Source: Roseibium hamelinense (lineage in GTDB: Bacteria; Pseudomonadota; Alphaproteobacteria; Rhizobiales; Stappiaceae). Taken from it: a stretch of 64,000 bases of DNA. Below are positions 18,682-29,460 of the stretch, one piece after another (position 1 is the first letter of the stretch; each line of letters opens with the position of its first letter). Both the position numbers and the translations under genes were made by a program. The notes under the pieces are model-generated. The model worked only from the letters and a program-made list of their open reading frames with translations. It was not told the origin of the DNA and searched no databases. The stretch is taken from positions 20,320-84,319 of the forward strand of contig NZ_VLLF01000013.1 of assembly GCF_007830545.1 (NCBI RefSeq), written 5' to 3'.

Positions 18682-19704
18682 TCACCGTACAGTTTGCCCG
18701 ATCTCAACCCAGCCGCCCACGCGCTCAGACTCGAACAGCGCGTCGAGGATTTTCATGTTCTGAACCGCATCTTCCGGTCCATATGGCAGAGTGTCTTGCT
18801 TGAGCACAGCGCGACCGAAGACGTCAATCATTTCGGCATACTGATCGAAGATGCCGATGCCCTCTGGCTGTGCCGACGCGTCGCCCAGCGCAGTGCCCTC
18901 ATCCAATTTCAGAGATACCGGCTCTGTCTGCGGCGCGTTGAAGGGAACCGGGATTTCAAGACGTTGCGTCGTGCCAAAAAGATGGAGCCGCTGGTAAGGC
19001 ACAAGCTGAGTTGAAACTGTGAATTCAAGCCTCCGCCCTGCGCCAAAGTCGATCAATGCACTCGTGAGCCGATCCGTGCCGAATTCCGGATCGCGGTCCG
19101 CCAGCGTAAGGACACCCACCGGTTCACACTCAAAAAAATATCGACCGGCAACCAATGGATAACATCCGATATCCATTAGTGCACCTCCGCCGATGTCTGC
19201 TTTGTTGCGGATATTGCCAGGGTCTGCATTGAAATAACTGAAAAAACCCTGGATCACTTTAAGTTCGCCCAGCGCACCCGACCGCACAATTTCCCGAGCC
19301 CGGATCCACTGCGGATGCGCGCGCACCATAAACCCTTCCGAAACATGCTGTCCCTTCGGCAGGTCCAGAAGTTGGGCCGCCTCCTCCGCATTCAACGCAA
19401 TCGGCTTTTCACAAAGAACATGTTTTCCGGCACGCACTGCCGCCAGTGTCATGGGTATATGCATGTGATTGGGCAACGGATTATAAATCGCATCAATATC
19501 GGTGTCGGCCAACAAGTCTTCGTAGGACTCGTAAGCCCGCTCAATTCCAAGCTCGTTTGCCGCTTTTTGGGCCGATTCCCGGTTTCGAGACGCAATAGCC
19601 AATGGCACCCCCGTGCGGGACCTCTGTATACCAGGAACCACTTTCGTCCGACCAATCTTTGCTGTCGAAAGAATGCCCCAGCGGACAGAATTGGCCTGGC
19701 TCAT
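18682..19704 (-). CDS. Gfo/Idh/MocA family NAD(P)-dependent oxidoreductase
   Basis: The 340-residue product has an N-terminal Rossmann fold (RWGILSTAKIGRTKV), the EKPIALN motif that carries the catalytic Lys, and a C-terminal substrate domain with DIGCYPL. It is related to trans-dihydrodiol/sugar dehydrogenases; the substrate is unknown. The start at 19704 has AAGGGAG 7 bases before it. An intrinsic terminator ends directly at this ribosome binding site, so expression depends on read-through, on attenuation, or on a promoter that overlaps the hairpin. Confidence 0.9.
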   Translation of the reverse strand: MSQANSVRWGILSTAKIGRTKVVPGIQRSRTGVPLAIASRNRESAQKAANELGIERAYESYEDLLADTDIDAIYNPLPNHMHIPMTLAAVRAGKHVLCEKPIALNAEEAAQLLDLPKGQHVSEGFMVRAHPQWIRAREIVRSGALGELKVIQGFFSYFNADPGNIRNKADIGGGALMDIGCYPLVAGRYFFECEPVGVLTLADRDPEFGTDRLTSALIDFGAGRRLEFTVSTQLVPYQRLHLFGTTQRLEIPVPFNAPQTEPVSLKLDEGTALGDASAQPEGIGIFDQYAEMIDVFGRAVLKQDTLPYGPEDAVQNMKILDALFESERVGGWVEIGQTVR

Positions 19705-19717
19705 CAAAGTCTCCCTT

Positions 19718-19748
19718 AAAAAAAACCTGCACGGCTCATCCGTGCAGG
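19718..19748 (-). terminator. Rho-independent terminator touching the Gfo/Idh ribosome binding site
   Basis: On the minus strand a perfect 9-pair stem (CCTGCACGG / CCGTGCAGG, 5-base loop) is followed by eight T, which run directly into AAGGGAG, the ribosome binding site of the next gene. It follows the ppk2 stop by about 55 bases. Confidence 0.85.
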
Positions 19749-19802
19749 TCAACTCATGACAAGGGTCAACCTGGCTTGCAAGACGTGTTCAGAGCCAAAA
19801 GC

Positions 19803-20714
19803 CTAATATTTTTTAGGCACGTAGAGATGCTCTGGCAGCACTTTGCGTTCGTAATCGGGATTGAACACACGATCCGGCAAGGTAATCGGCTCGTGTGCAA
19901 TTTCATGATATGGAAGCATGGACAGGAAGTGACTGATACAGTTCAGGCGGGCCTGTTTTTTGTCATTGCCTTCAACAATAAACCATGGTGCTTCGGGGAT
20001 ATTTGTACGCTCGAATGTCGCTTCCTTTGCCTTGGTATAGTCTTCCCAACGCACCCGGGACTCAAGATCCATGGGAGACAGCTTCCACTGCTTCAAAGGG
20101 TCGTGGATCCTCATGAGGAAGCGCAATTGCTGCTCCTCATCGGTGATCGAAAACCAATACTTAATCAGTCTGATGCCAGAGCGCACGAGCATACGTTCAA
20201 ATTCAGGCACGTCGTTGAAAAACTGATCCACCTGATCTTCGCTGGCAAACCCCATCACGCGCTCGACACCGGAGCGGTTGTACCAGGATCGGTCGAACAG
20301 AACGATCTCACCAGCTGCCGGCAGATGAGGCACGTAGCGCTGAAAATACCATTGGGTCTTTTCACGCTCAGTTGGCGCCGGCAGGGCGACCACCCGGCAA
20401 ACGCGGGGGTTTAGCCGCTGGGTGATCCGTTTGATCACACCGCCCTTGCCGGCAGCATCGCGGCCTTCAAAGATGACGACTACCTTTTCGCCGGTATGCT
20501 GAACCCAGTCCTGAAGCTTCACAAGCTCTGCCTGCAATCTCAGCAATTCGTGAAAATAGAAATTCCGGTCGAGAGGTGACTTGTGTTTCTTGTCGGAAAT
20601 GAACGCCAGATCTTTGGCGATCAGATTGTCGTCGATCTCCATTTCCAATTCTTCGTCAAGGCTATCAGCCCACTCTGCCTCGACCCATGTTTTGGCAGTT
20701 TGATCGTCGCTCAT
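19803..20714 (-). CDS. ppk2: Polyphosphate kinase 2 (PPK2, class I-like)
   Basis: A 303-residue single-domain PPK2, which uses polyphosphate to phosphorylate NDPs (or makes polyphosphate from NTP). It shows Walker A FEGRDAAGKGG, lid residues and Walker B FDRSWYNRSGVER. The length matches class I enzymes of rhizobia. Start at 20714 (MSDDQ) has AAGGAC 8 bases upstream; an open frame continues 30 codons upstream but lacks conservation-like features. Divergent to the TetR gene of the leucine operon. Confidence 0.93.
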   Translation of the reverse strand: MSDDQTAKTWVEAEWADSLDEELEMEIDDNLIAKDLAFISDKKHKSPLDRNFYFHELLRLQAELVKLQDWVQHTGEKVVVIFEGRDAAGKGGVIKRITQRLNPRVCRVVALPAPTEREKTQWYFQRYVPHLPAAGEIVLFDRSWYNRSGVERVMGFASEDQVDQFFNDVPEFERMLVRSGIRLIKYWFSITDEEQQLRFLMRIHDPLKQWKLSPMDLESRVRWEDYTKAKEATFERTNIPEAPWFIVEGNDKKQARLNCISHFLSMLPYHEIAHEPITLPDRVFNPDYERKVLPEHLYVPKKY

Positions 20715-20843
20715 CTTCATGTCCTTCAAAAATCCACGAAACGTATCGCTACTGTGAAGCTGGTTACCATGTAGCTTTTTTGACAATTTTCCAACCATGA
20801 GCAATTGGATGCCGCTCTGGCTGACATGACATGAACATTCCGG

Positions 20844-20872
20844 TTGAAAATGAATGATCGTTCATTTATTTT
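20844..20872 (+). promoter_or_regulatory. Promoter with overlapping palindromic TetR-type operator
   Basis: TTGAAA (20844-20849) and TATTTT (20867-20872) are spaced 17 bp. Between them, 20848-20867 forms a near-perfect 20-bp palindrome (arms AAATGAA and TTCATTT around TGATCG; one mismatched pair). A repressor bound there would block RNA polymerase. It sits just before the TetR gene that heads the leucine operon, so autoregulation is likely. Confidence 0.65.
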
Positions 20873-20890
20873 TGCAAGCGGAGGACCGAC

Positions 20891-21523
20891 TTGGATATTT
20901 CACCGGACAACAGAACACATCGGACAAAAGGCTCTGAAACGGCAGCACGTGTGCGCGGCGCAGCGCTACGGCTGTTTGCCCAGAACGGCTACGCAGCCGT
21001 GTCCATGCGTGAAATCGCAAATGAAGTAGGTGTCCGGCCCGGCGCGCTCTACAATCATTTTTCGACGAAGCAAGACCTGCTGAAGCATCTGATGCTGTCG
21101 CATATGGCAGCGCTGATGGAAGCTTGGCATCACCAACTTGGCAATCCATCCGCAAGCGACCCGCTGGATACCTTTGTCCGCTTCCATATCCGCTATCACC
21201 TCGACCGGGCAGACGAAGTTTTTATCTCCTACATGGAGCTTCGAAACCTTGAGCCGCAGAACTTCAAACAGGTGGAAACCGAACGGCGGAAGTATGAAGC
21301 CATACTCACCGGTATTTTGGAGGCCGGTTCCAAAGCCGGAGTTTATGCCGTCGAAGACGCGAAGGTCACGACGCGGGCGATCATCGCCATGCTGACCGCC
21401 ATCCCGTCCTGGTATCGGGATAATGGCGCACTGAGCCGCCAGCAAATTGAAGACCTTTATTCCACGATGGTGCGCAAGTCCGTCGCACCAGGCCTGCCTT
21501 ACGAACCCCGGGAGAACGGATGA
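20891..21523 (+). CDS. TetR-family repressor of the leucine/isovalerate catabolic operon
   Basis: The 210-residue protein has an N-terminal TetR helix-turn-helix ([20 protein letters not shown], then [10 protein letters not shown]) and a helical ligand domain of the C-terminal TetR_C_33-like type. It begins at TTG 20891 with GGAGG 6 bases upstream. The stop at 21521-21523 is one base from the next start, so it is co-transcribed with the operon it presumably controls. The ligand may be an acyl-CoA intermediate; this is inference. It is the positional counterpart of LiuR/LiuQ regulators. Confidence 0.88.
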   Translation: MDISPDNRTHRTKGSETAARVRGAALRLFAQNGYAAVSMREIANEVGVRPGALYNHFSTKQDLLKHLMLSHMAALMEAWHHQLGNPSASDPLDTFVRFHIRYHLDRADEVFISYMELRNLEPQNFKQVETERRKYEAILTGILEAGSKAGVYAVEDAKVTTRAIIAMLTAIPSWYRDNGALSRQQIEDLYSTMVRKSVAPGLPYEPRENG

Positions 21524-21524
21524 C

Positions 21525-23132
<1,608 letters not shown>

Positions 23133-23142
23133 GGAGTAGAAC

Positions 23143-25137
23143 ATGTTCAAAAAGATCCTCATCGCCAATCGCGGCGAAATCGCCTGCCGGGTCATGGAAA
23201 CCGCGCAAAAGCTTGGCATAAGGACGGTGGCAATCTATTCCGACGCGGATGCTGGCGCGAAGCATGTTGCCATGGCTGACGAAGCTTTTCGCGTCGGCCC
23301 TTCCCCCGTATCGGAAAGCTATCTGAAAACCGATCGAATTATCGAGGCCTGTAAAATCAGTGGGGCCGAAGCTGTTCATCCGGGCTATGGATTTCTATCC
23401 GAAAACCCGGAGTTTGTTGAAGCGCTGGAAAAGGCTGGCATTGCGTTCATTGGCCCGAGCGCAAACTCAATCCGAGCGATGGGTTTGAAGGATGCCGCGA
23501 AGGCCTTGATGGAAAAAGCTGGTGTCCCTGTTGTCCCCGGCTATCACGGAGACAATCAAGACCCGGCATTTTTGAAAGAACAGGCCGCTGCCATCGGTTA
23601 TCCGGTCCTGATCAAGGCCCGCGCCGGCGGCGGCGGCAAAGGCATGAGACGCGTGGATGCCGCCGAGGACTTTGACGACGCCCTGCAAGGCGCTCAACGT
23701 GAGGGCGAAGCCAGCTTCGGCGACGGCCGTGTGTTGATTGAAAAATACCTCACAAAACCACGGCACATCGAAATCCAGGTTTTCGGCGACACTCATGGCA
23801 ATGCCGTTCACCTGTTCGAGCGCGATTGCTCGCTCCAACGCCGGCATCAGAAAGTTATTGAAGAAGCGCCTGCGCCAGGCATGCCGGAAGCCATGCGCCA
23901 GACCATGGGCGAGGCCGCAGTCAAGGCCGCAAAAGCAATCGATTACTCCGGCGCCGGAACCATCGAGTTCATAGCGGACGTTTCAGAAGGGCTCCGTGCC
24001 GACCGTTTCTATTTGATGGAAATGAACACCCGCCTTCAGGTGGAACACCCTGTCACCGAACTCATCACAGGTGTGGATCTTGTTGCGTGGCAGCTGCTCG
24101 TCGCGGCGGGTAAGCCGCTTCCAAAAACCCAGGCGGACCTTTCATTCAATGGCTGGGCATTTGAAGCCCGTCTTTACGCGGAGGATGTGCCGAAGGGATT
24201 CCTGCCGGCCATAGGCACGCTTTCGCATCTGCACCTGCCGGAAGACACCGCACGCGTCGACAGCGGAGTACGTCCGGGCGACAGTATCAGCCCGTATTAT
24301 GATCCGATGATCGCGAAAATCATCGTTCATGGACCAACCCGTGAGGCGGCCCTTGGAAAGCTGCTGGCCAGTCTCGAGAAGACCGAGGTTGCCGGTTGCG
24401 TCACCAATGCCGGCTTCCTGGCAGCCCTGTGCCGGCATACTGGGTTTTCGAATGGCGATGTCGATACGGGTCTAATCGACCGTGACCTCGACAACCTGGT
24501 TGCCGAACCCGAACTTCCCGAAGATGGCATTGCGCTGGCAGCCATTACGGCGCTTGGCCTAACCGAAGAAGCTAACGGAAATGATCCTTTCGAAACGTTG
24601 AAGGGCTGGCGGATCTGGAGTGCCTCACGGCAATTTGCTTATTTGGAGATCGATGAGGAGCGCTTGGACATCGAAGTCCATGTACGCGGCAAGAACCACT
24701 TCGATGTTCATCTTCGAAGCGGACAGGCTCGCTATAACATCATCAGCATGGATGGTGCGCGCATCGTGTATGAACGAGACGGCCACCGGGCCTCAGGAGC
24801 CGTCGTTCTGTCTCAAAATACCGTCACCGTCTTTACCGGTGGTCATGCTTTTGAAATTGGCCTCCCGGACCGGCTTAGTTCTGATGATGACGCAGCTGGC
24901 GCCGGGGATCAGCTGATTGCCCCGATGCCTGGTCTAGTAAAGGTCCTGAACGGGGAACCGGGAAAGAACGTTTCGAAAGGCGATGTGCTTGTCGTTCTGG
25001 AAGCCATGAAAATGGAACACACCCTGCGGGCGCCGCGCGATGGTGTCATTGGAGAGACGCTTGTAAAGGCTGGCGAGCAAGTAACGGATGGCACCGTGCT
25101 GTTGACTCTTGCGGAGGAAGGCGATGCGGCTGCCTGA
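23143..25137 (+). CDS. liuD: Methylcrotonyl-CoA carboxylase biotin-containing (alpha) subunit
   Basis: The 664-residue product joins the biotin carboxylase domain (residues 1-445, with RAGGGGKGMR and EMNTRLQVEHPVTE), a linker BT domain, and a C-terminal biotin carboxyl carrier domain (about 590-660) with the biotinylation motif EAMKMEH. It carboxylates biotin with ATP and bicarbonate and hands the group to LiuB. Spacing to LiuB is 10 bases. The end overlaps the acyl-CoA synthetase gene by 14 bases, so the operon is tightly coupled. Confidence 0.95.
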   Translation: MFKKILIANRGEIACRVMETAQKLGIRTVAIYSDADAGAKHVAMADEAFRVGPSPVSESYLKTDRIIEACKISGAEAVHPGYGFLSENPEFVEALEKAGIAFIGPSANSIRAMGLKDAAKALMEKAGVPVVPGYHGDNQDPAFLKEQAAAIGYPVLIKARAGGGGKGMRRVDAAEDFDDALQGAQREGEASFGDGRVLIEKYLTKPRHIEIQVFGDTHGNAVHLFERDCSLQRRHQKVIEEAPAPGMPEAMRQTMGEAAVKAAKAIDYSGAGTIEFIADVSEGLRADRFYLMEMNTRLQVEHPVTELITGVDLVAWQLLVAAGKPLPKTQADLSFNGWAFEARLYAEDVPKGFLPAIGTLSHLHLPEDTARVDSGVRPGDSISPYYDPMIAKIIVHGPTREAALGKLLASLEKTEVAGCVTNAGFLAALCRHTGFSNGDVDTGLIDRDLDNLVAEPELPEDGIALAAITALGLTEEANGNDPFETLKGWRIWSASRQFAYLEIDEERLDIEVHVRGKNHFDVHLRSGQARYNIISMDGARIVYERDGHRASGAVVLSQNTVTVFTGGHAFEIGLPDRLSSDDDAAGAGDQLIAPMPGLVKVLNGEPGKNVSKGDVLVVLEAMKMEHTLRAPRDGVIGETLVKAGEQVTDGTVLLTLAEEGDAAA

Positions 25138-26764
25138 GGCTTCGACATATGACGAGCTCCAGCAACGGTTCGACTGGCAGATACCGGAACGTTTTAATAT
25201 CGGCGTGGCAATCTGCGACGACTGGGCAAAGAAAGCACCGGATCGCGAAGCACTGATTTACGCCGAACAGGACGGTCCGGCCACAGTCTACACCTATGGT
25301 GACTTGCAGCGTTTATCGAACCAGCTTGCAAATCTTCTGCAAAGCCGGGGGGTTCAGCCCGGCGACCGGATTGGGGTTCTGCTGCCTCAGCGGCCGGAAA
25401 CAGCCTTTGCCCATATCGCCGCCTTGAAGCTCGGGGCGATCACAATTCCGCTTTTCACGCTATTCGGCGACGAAGCCCTTGCTTATCGGCTCAAGGATTC
25501 GGGCACCAAAGCTGTGATCACTGACAATAGCGGCGCTGAAAAACTACGCCGGATCAGAAGCGAGCTGCCGCACCTCACCTCCGTCTTTACAGTAGAGGGT
25601 GATACGGCCGGCGCCGAAGATCTGATGACATGCCTTTTCGGTCACGAATCTGTCTTTGAGCCTTTCGACAGCGGGCCGGATGATCCCGCCCTAATCATCT
25701 ACACATCCGGAACCACAGGTCAGCCCAAGGGGGCTCTTCATGGCCACCGGGTGCTGCTTGGCCATCTGCCTGGAGTGGAGATGAGCCACGACTTCCTTGG
25801 CCAGCCGGGCGACAAAATCTGGACCCCTGCAGACTGGGCCTGGATTGGCGGATTGCTCGATGTGTTGATGCCGGCACTTTATCTCGGGGTCCCGGTTGTT
25901 GCCTGCCGGTTTAAGAAGTTTACAGCGGATGCGGCCTTCAAATTGCTGCATGATTACAAAATCCGGAACACGTTTCTCCCACCAACAGCACTCAAGATGA
26001 TGCGCCAGACCGACGCGTCTACAGACAGCTGGCAGCTGAATTTAAGGTCCGTTGCCTCTGGAGGTGAAACTCTTGGTGCCGAGCTGATTGAATGGGGCCA
26101 AAAAGTATTCGGTGTCACCATCAACGAGTTTTACGGTCAAACTGAATGCAACATGATCGTCTCCAGTTGCGCGGCAATCATGCCGCCCCGGCCGGGGATT
26201 ATGGGCCGGTCGGTGCCCGGCCATACCGTGGCAATTGTAGATGATAGCGGAACCCTTCTGCCCAACGGGGCCTTTGGCAACATTGCCGTGAAAAGCCCGG
26301 ACCCGGTTATGTTCCTGAGTTATTGGAACAATCCGGAGGCAACTGCCAAAAAGTTTGCTGGCGATTGGCTGTTGACCGGGGACACCGGGGTTCTGTCCAA
26401 GGACGGCTGGATCCGCTTCGTTGGCCGGGACGACGACGTCATTACCTCTTCCGGATACCGCATCGGGCCCGGCGAAATCGAAGACTGCCTTCTCAAACAT
26501 CCCGCTGTTGCCATGGCCGGTGTTGTCGGCAAGCCGGACTCTCAGCGTACCGAAATCGTTAAGGCATTTATTGTGTTGAAAACGGGCTTTGAACCAAGTG
26601 ATGCGCTGGCCAATGAGATCGCGGAGTTCGTCAAAACCCGTCTGGCAGCACATGAGTATCCACGCGAAGTGGCTTTTGTAGACTCGCTGCCAATGACCAC
26701 GACGGGCAAAGTAATCCGCAAGGAGTTGCGAGCCCAGGCCGCCGCAGAAAGGAAAGACGGCTAA
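25124..26764 (+). CDS. AMP-forming acyl-CoA synthetase of the leucine operon
   Basis: A 546-residue ANL-family ligase with the P-loop YTSGTTGQPKGALHGH, the acyl-site region NEFYGQTECN, the hinge GRDDDVITSSGYRIGPGE and the catalytic Lys in TTTGKVIRKEL. ATG 25124 has GGAGG close before it and overlaps liuD. Given the operon it may activate acetoacetate (product of HMG-CoA lyase) or a branched short-chain acid such as isovalerate; sequence alone does not decide. HMG-CoA lyase starts directly after its stop codon. Confidence 0.9.
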   Translation: MRLPEASTYDELQQRFDWQIPERFNIGVAICDDWAKKAPDREALIYAEQDGPATVYTYGDLQRLSNQLANLLQSRGVQPGDRIGVLLPQRPETAFAHIAALKLGAITIPLFTLFGDEALAYRLKDSGTKAVITDNSGAEKLRRIRSELPHLTSVFTVEGDTAGAEDLMTCLFGHESVFEPFDSGPDDPALIIYTSGTTGQPKGALHGHRVLLGHLPGVEMSHDFLGQPGDKIWTPADWAWIGGLLDVLMPALYLGVPVVACRFKKFTADAAFKLLHDYKIRNTFLPPTALKMMRQTDASTDSWQLNLRSVASGGETLGAELIEWGQKVFGVTINEFYGQTECNMIVSSCAAIMPPRPGIMGRSVPGHTVAIVDDSGTLLPNGAFGNIAVKSPDPVMFLSYWNNPEATAKKFAGDWLLTGDTGVLSKDGWIRFVGRDDDVITSSGYRIGPGEIEDCLLKHPAVAMAGVVGKPDSQRTEIVKAFIVLKTGFEPSDALANEIAEFVKTRLAAHEYPREVAFVDSLPMTTTGKVIRKELRAQAAAERKDG

Positions 26765-27625
26765 ATGTCCGAATTTGTGACCATATTCGAGATGGGGCCA
26801 AGAGATGGGCTGCAGAACGAGACGAATTTTGTTCCGACAGGACAGAAGATCGAATTGGTGGACCGGTTGTCGGGATGCGGCTTCCGAAAAATTGAAGTCA
26901 CAAGTTTCGTGAGCCCCAAATGGGTTCCGCAAATGGCCGACGCGCAGGAAGTCATGGAAGGCATTTACCGCCATCCCGCAGTCACTTATTCGGTGCTAAC
27001 ACCCAACGTTAAAGGGTACGGCGCTGCGGTTCGCGTCTCTGCTGATGAGGTCGCAATTTTTGGGTCCGCCTCCGAAGGGTTTTCTCGTAAGAACATCAAC
27101 TGCTCTGTTGCGGAAAGCATTGAACGCTTCAAGCCACTGATCGAAAAAGCGCAAAAGGATGCCATCCCGGTGCGTGGATATGTCTCCTGTGTAACTGATT
27201 GCCCGTATGATGGCGCTACTTCACCGGCCAAGGTCGCTGAAGTGGCAAAAACACTTTTTGATCTTGGCTGCTACGAGATTTCGCTTGGTGACACGATTGG
27301 CGCCGGAACCCCCGAGACGATTGGCAAGATGCTGGATACTGTGTTGGGTGATCTGCCGGCAGAAAAGCTGGCCGGCCATTTTCATGACACGAAGGGCCGT
27401 GCGCTGGAAAACATTGAGATCAGCCTCGACAAGGGCCTACGGACGTTTGACAGCGCCGTAGGTGGTCTTGGCGGATGTCCTTATGCCCCAGGCGCAAAAG
27501 GTAACGTGGCAACCGAAGCCGTGGCGGCTTTGCTTTCAGACAAGGGATTTGAAACGGGGCTCGACATGGACAAGCTGAAAGATGCTGCCGCCTTTGCACG
27601 GTCATTGAGGGGAGCAAGCGCATGA
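26765..27625 (+). CDS. liuE: Hydroxymethylglutaryl-CoA lyase
   Basis: The 286-residue TIM-barrel enzyme cleaves HMG-CoA to acetyl-CoA and acetoacetate, the last step of leucine degradation. Visible marks are the start EMGPRDGLQNE (metal Asp and catalytic Arg), SFVSPKWVPQMAD, the metal-binding HFHDTKG and the active-site loop GGLGGCPYAPGA. Start codon is the base after the preceding stop; the end overlaps the next gene by 4 bases (ATGA). Confidence 0.95.
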   Translation: MSEFVTIFEMGPRDGLQNETNFVPTGQKIELVDRLSGCGFRKIEVTSFVSPKWVPQMADAQEVMEGIYRHPAVTYSVLTPNVKGYGAAVRVSADEVAIFGSASEGFSRKNINCSVAESIERFKPLIEKAQKDAIPVRGYVSCVTDCPYDGATSPAKVAEVAKTLFDLGCYEISLGDTIGAGTPETIGKMLDTVLGDLPAEKLAGHFHDTKGRALENIEISLDKGLRTFDSAVGGLGGCPYAPGAKGNVATEAVAALLSDKGFETGLDMDKLKDAAAFARSLRGASA

Positions 27626-28434
27626 CGTTCGAAACCATTCACCTGGCTGTAGACAAGCGCGGTGTTGCGGCCCTGACCCTCAACCGTCCGGACAAACACA
27701 ATGCTATGTCAGCCCAGATGATTGAAGAGCTCACCGCCGCAGCTTCATTCCTCGCCGAGGATGCATCCGTACGAGTTGTGATCCTCACCGGCAGTGGAAA
27801 GAGCTTTTGTGCAGGTGGCGATCTTGGCTGGATGCGCGAACAATTTGTTGCGGATCGGGCGACACGGATGCACGAGGCCCGCAAGCTTGCCATGATGCTA
27901 AAAACGCTTAACGAGCTGCCGAAACCCCTCATCGGCAAGGTTCAAGGCCAGGCATTTGGCGGCGGGGTTGGATTGTTGAGTGTCTGCGACACCGTCGTAG
28001 CCGTCGATACCGCCAAATTTGGCCTGACGGAGGTTCGCCTCGGGCTGATCCCCGCGACGATCAGCCCCTATGTTCTAGCCAGAATGGGCGAAGGCAAGGC
28101 TCGACGCGTTTTCATGTCCGCTCGTGTTTTTGATGCGGCAGAAGCTCGGAACCTTGATCTTGTCGCGCGCGTGGTTCGCGCCGAAGAACTGGATGGTGCC
28201 GTAGAGGCAGAAACAGAACCGTATTTCGCAGCATCACCAGCGGCCGTTGCTGCCTCAAAACGCCTGGCCCGGTCGCTTGGTCCGCAGATCTCAAACGAAG
28301 TTATTGACAGCACGATTGAGCAGCTTGCCAACGCTTGGGAAACTGCGGACGCTAAGGAAGGTGTGTCCGCGTTTTTCGAAAAAAGAACGCCTGCTTGGAC
28401 TGAGAGTGCCAATGCAAGCCAACAGGTAACTTAG
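27622..28434 (+). CDS. liuC: Enoyl-CoA hydratase family, probable methylglutaconyl-CoA hydratase
   Basis: A 270-residue crotonase-fold protein. It has the oxyanion-hole segment SGKSFCAGGDLGWM, GQAFGGGVGLLSVCD, and the second segment GLTEVRLGLIPATISPYV. In this operon it is expected to hydrate 3-methylglutaconyl-CoA to HMG-CoA between the carboxylase and the lyase. It is the last gene of the operon; its stop codon overlaps the stop of the convergent membrane gene by 4 bases. No isovaleryl-CoA dehydrogenase (liuA) is in the operon. Confidence 0.9.
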   Translation: MTFETIHLAVDKRGVAALTLNRPDKHNAMSAQMIEELTAAASFLAEDASVRVVILTGSGKSFCAGGDLGWMREQFVADRATRMHEARKLAMMLKTLNELPKPLIGKVQGQAFGGGVGLLSVCDTVVAVDTAKFGLTEVRLGLIPATISPYVLARMGEGKARRVFMSARVFDAAEARNLDLVARVVRAEELDGAVEAETEPYFAASPAAVAASKRLARSLGPQISNEVIDSTIEQLANAWETADAKEGVSAFFEKRTPAWTESANASQQVT

Positions 28435-29252
28435 TGCCTCCGGGCGTGCTCAATAAGGGCTGCAATGCGGGCGACCTGCTGCTGTTCGATCTGGGGCGTA
28501 TCTTCTTCATCCGCGCCATACATCCGCTCACGCATTTTTCGAATTTTCTTGCGCTGGCGCTCGCTGATACCCTTGGGCAACTCCACGCCCGCCCGGTCCA
28601 TGCCGACGAGAATCCGCTGCAGATCAGGGATCAGCTCGGATGAAATCGTGAATTGTGATCCGTCTTTGCGAGTGAATACCAACGTTTTGGTCTGATTTGC
28701 GGGCCCAAGAAGTGCCACATTGGACCGCTGCGCCAGACCGAGAAGCCCCAAAAACCGTCCAAACCCTCCTTTGGCGACCCAATGCTTAACTTTCACATCT
28801 GCAAGGTCGACGTAGCGGACGCGGGTTTTGAGACCCAACAAAGCAAACTCGAAACCGTTTCCAAAAAAGCGAACCCATGAAGTTTCCTGACGAATGGCAA
28901 TTAGGAAGATCATCAAGGACGCGCATGCAGGTACCAGCAAGAGCAGAAAGAACCAACCCATGGGCCCGTTTGCATTGGCCATGCCAAGCACCACAATGGA
29001 GAATAGCGGAACACACAAAAGAAAGCCGCCTATATCGGTCACGACTGTCGGCGGTGATGGTTCGGGCTTGATCGCGCCGCTTGGCAGGCTCGGCCTTGGC
29101 AAGGCCGCGTAGATCCCTGCACCGGCGACAAGGCAGAGCAGCCCACTGATCGGCGCCATGAAGCTGGCCATCCCGATCACACTCAAGACGCCAAGAAATG
29201 CCGGCAGAATGCGCCGGACAACTTCAATTTTTGCCGATTTGCCAAGGAGCAT
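28431..29252 (-). CDS. Unrecognised membrane protein with C-terminal PH-like soluble domain
   Basis: A 273-residue protein with about four hydrophobic helices in the first 125 residues (two hairpins). It is followed by a soluble region with beta-strand pattern (WVRFFGNGFEFALLGLKTRVRYVDLADVKVKHW region) that resembles bacterial PH-like domains, and a very basic tail (SERQRKKIRKMRERMYG). I do not recognise a named family. It overlaps the leucine operon stop by 4 bases on the opposite strand; no functional link is visible. Confidence 0.75.
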   Translation of the reverse strand: MLLGKSAKIEVVRRILPAFLGVLSVIGMASFMAPISGLLCLVAGAGIYAALPRPSLPSGAIKPEPSPPTVVTDIGGFLLCVPLFSIVVLGMANANGPMGWFFLLLLVPACASLMIFLIAIRQETSWVRFFGNGFEFALLGLKTRVRYVDLADVKVKHWVAKGGFGRFLGLLGLAQRSNVALLGPANQTKTLVFTRKDGSQFTISSELIPDLQRILVGMDRAGVELPKGISERQRKKIRKMRERMYGADEEDTPQIEQQQVARIAALIEHARRH

Positions 29253-29460
29253 GTTTTCGCAGCCGGTCTTCGTGATTCGAACCGAGAAACCACTTCACCC
29301 TTATTGGAATCATTTCGCAGGGACAGGTCAAGCGGAAGGCGCGGTCATACTGTTACTAACCGTTTCAAAAGATGCTTGTGCGAAGCTGATGGCCAGCCCG
29401 CTCAAGCTGTGAGAGGGCGGACTACACGCCATTGGATGCGTCCCAAATGACCTGCGGCGC

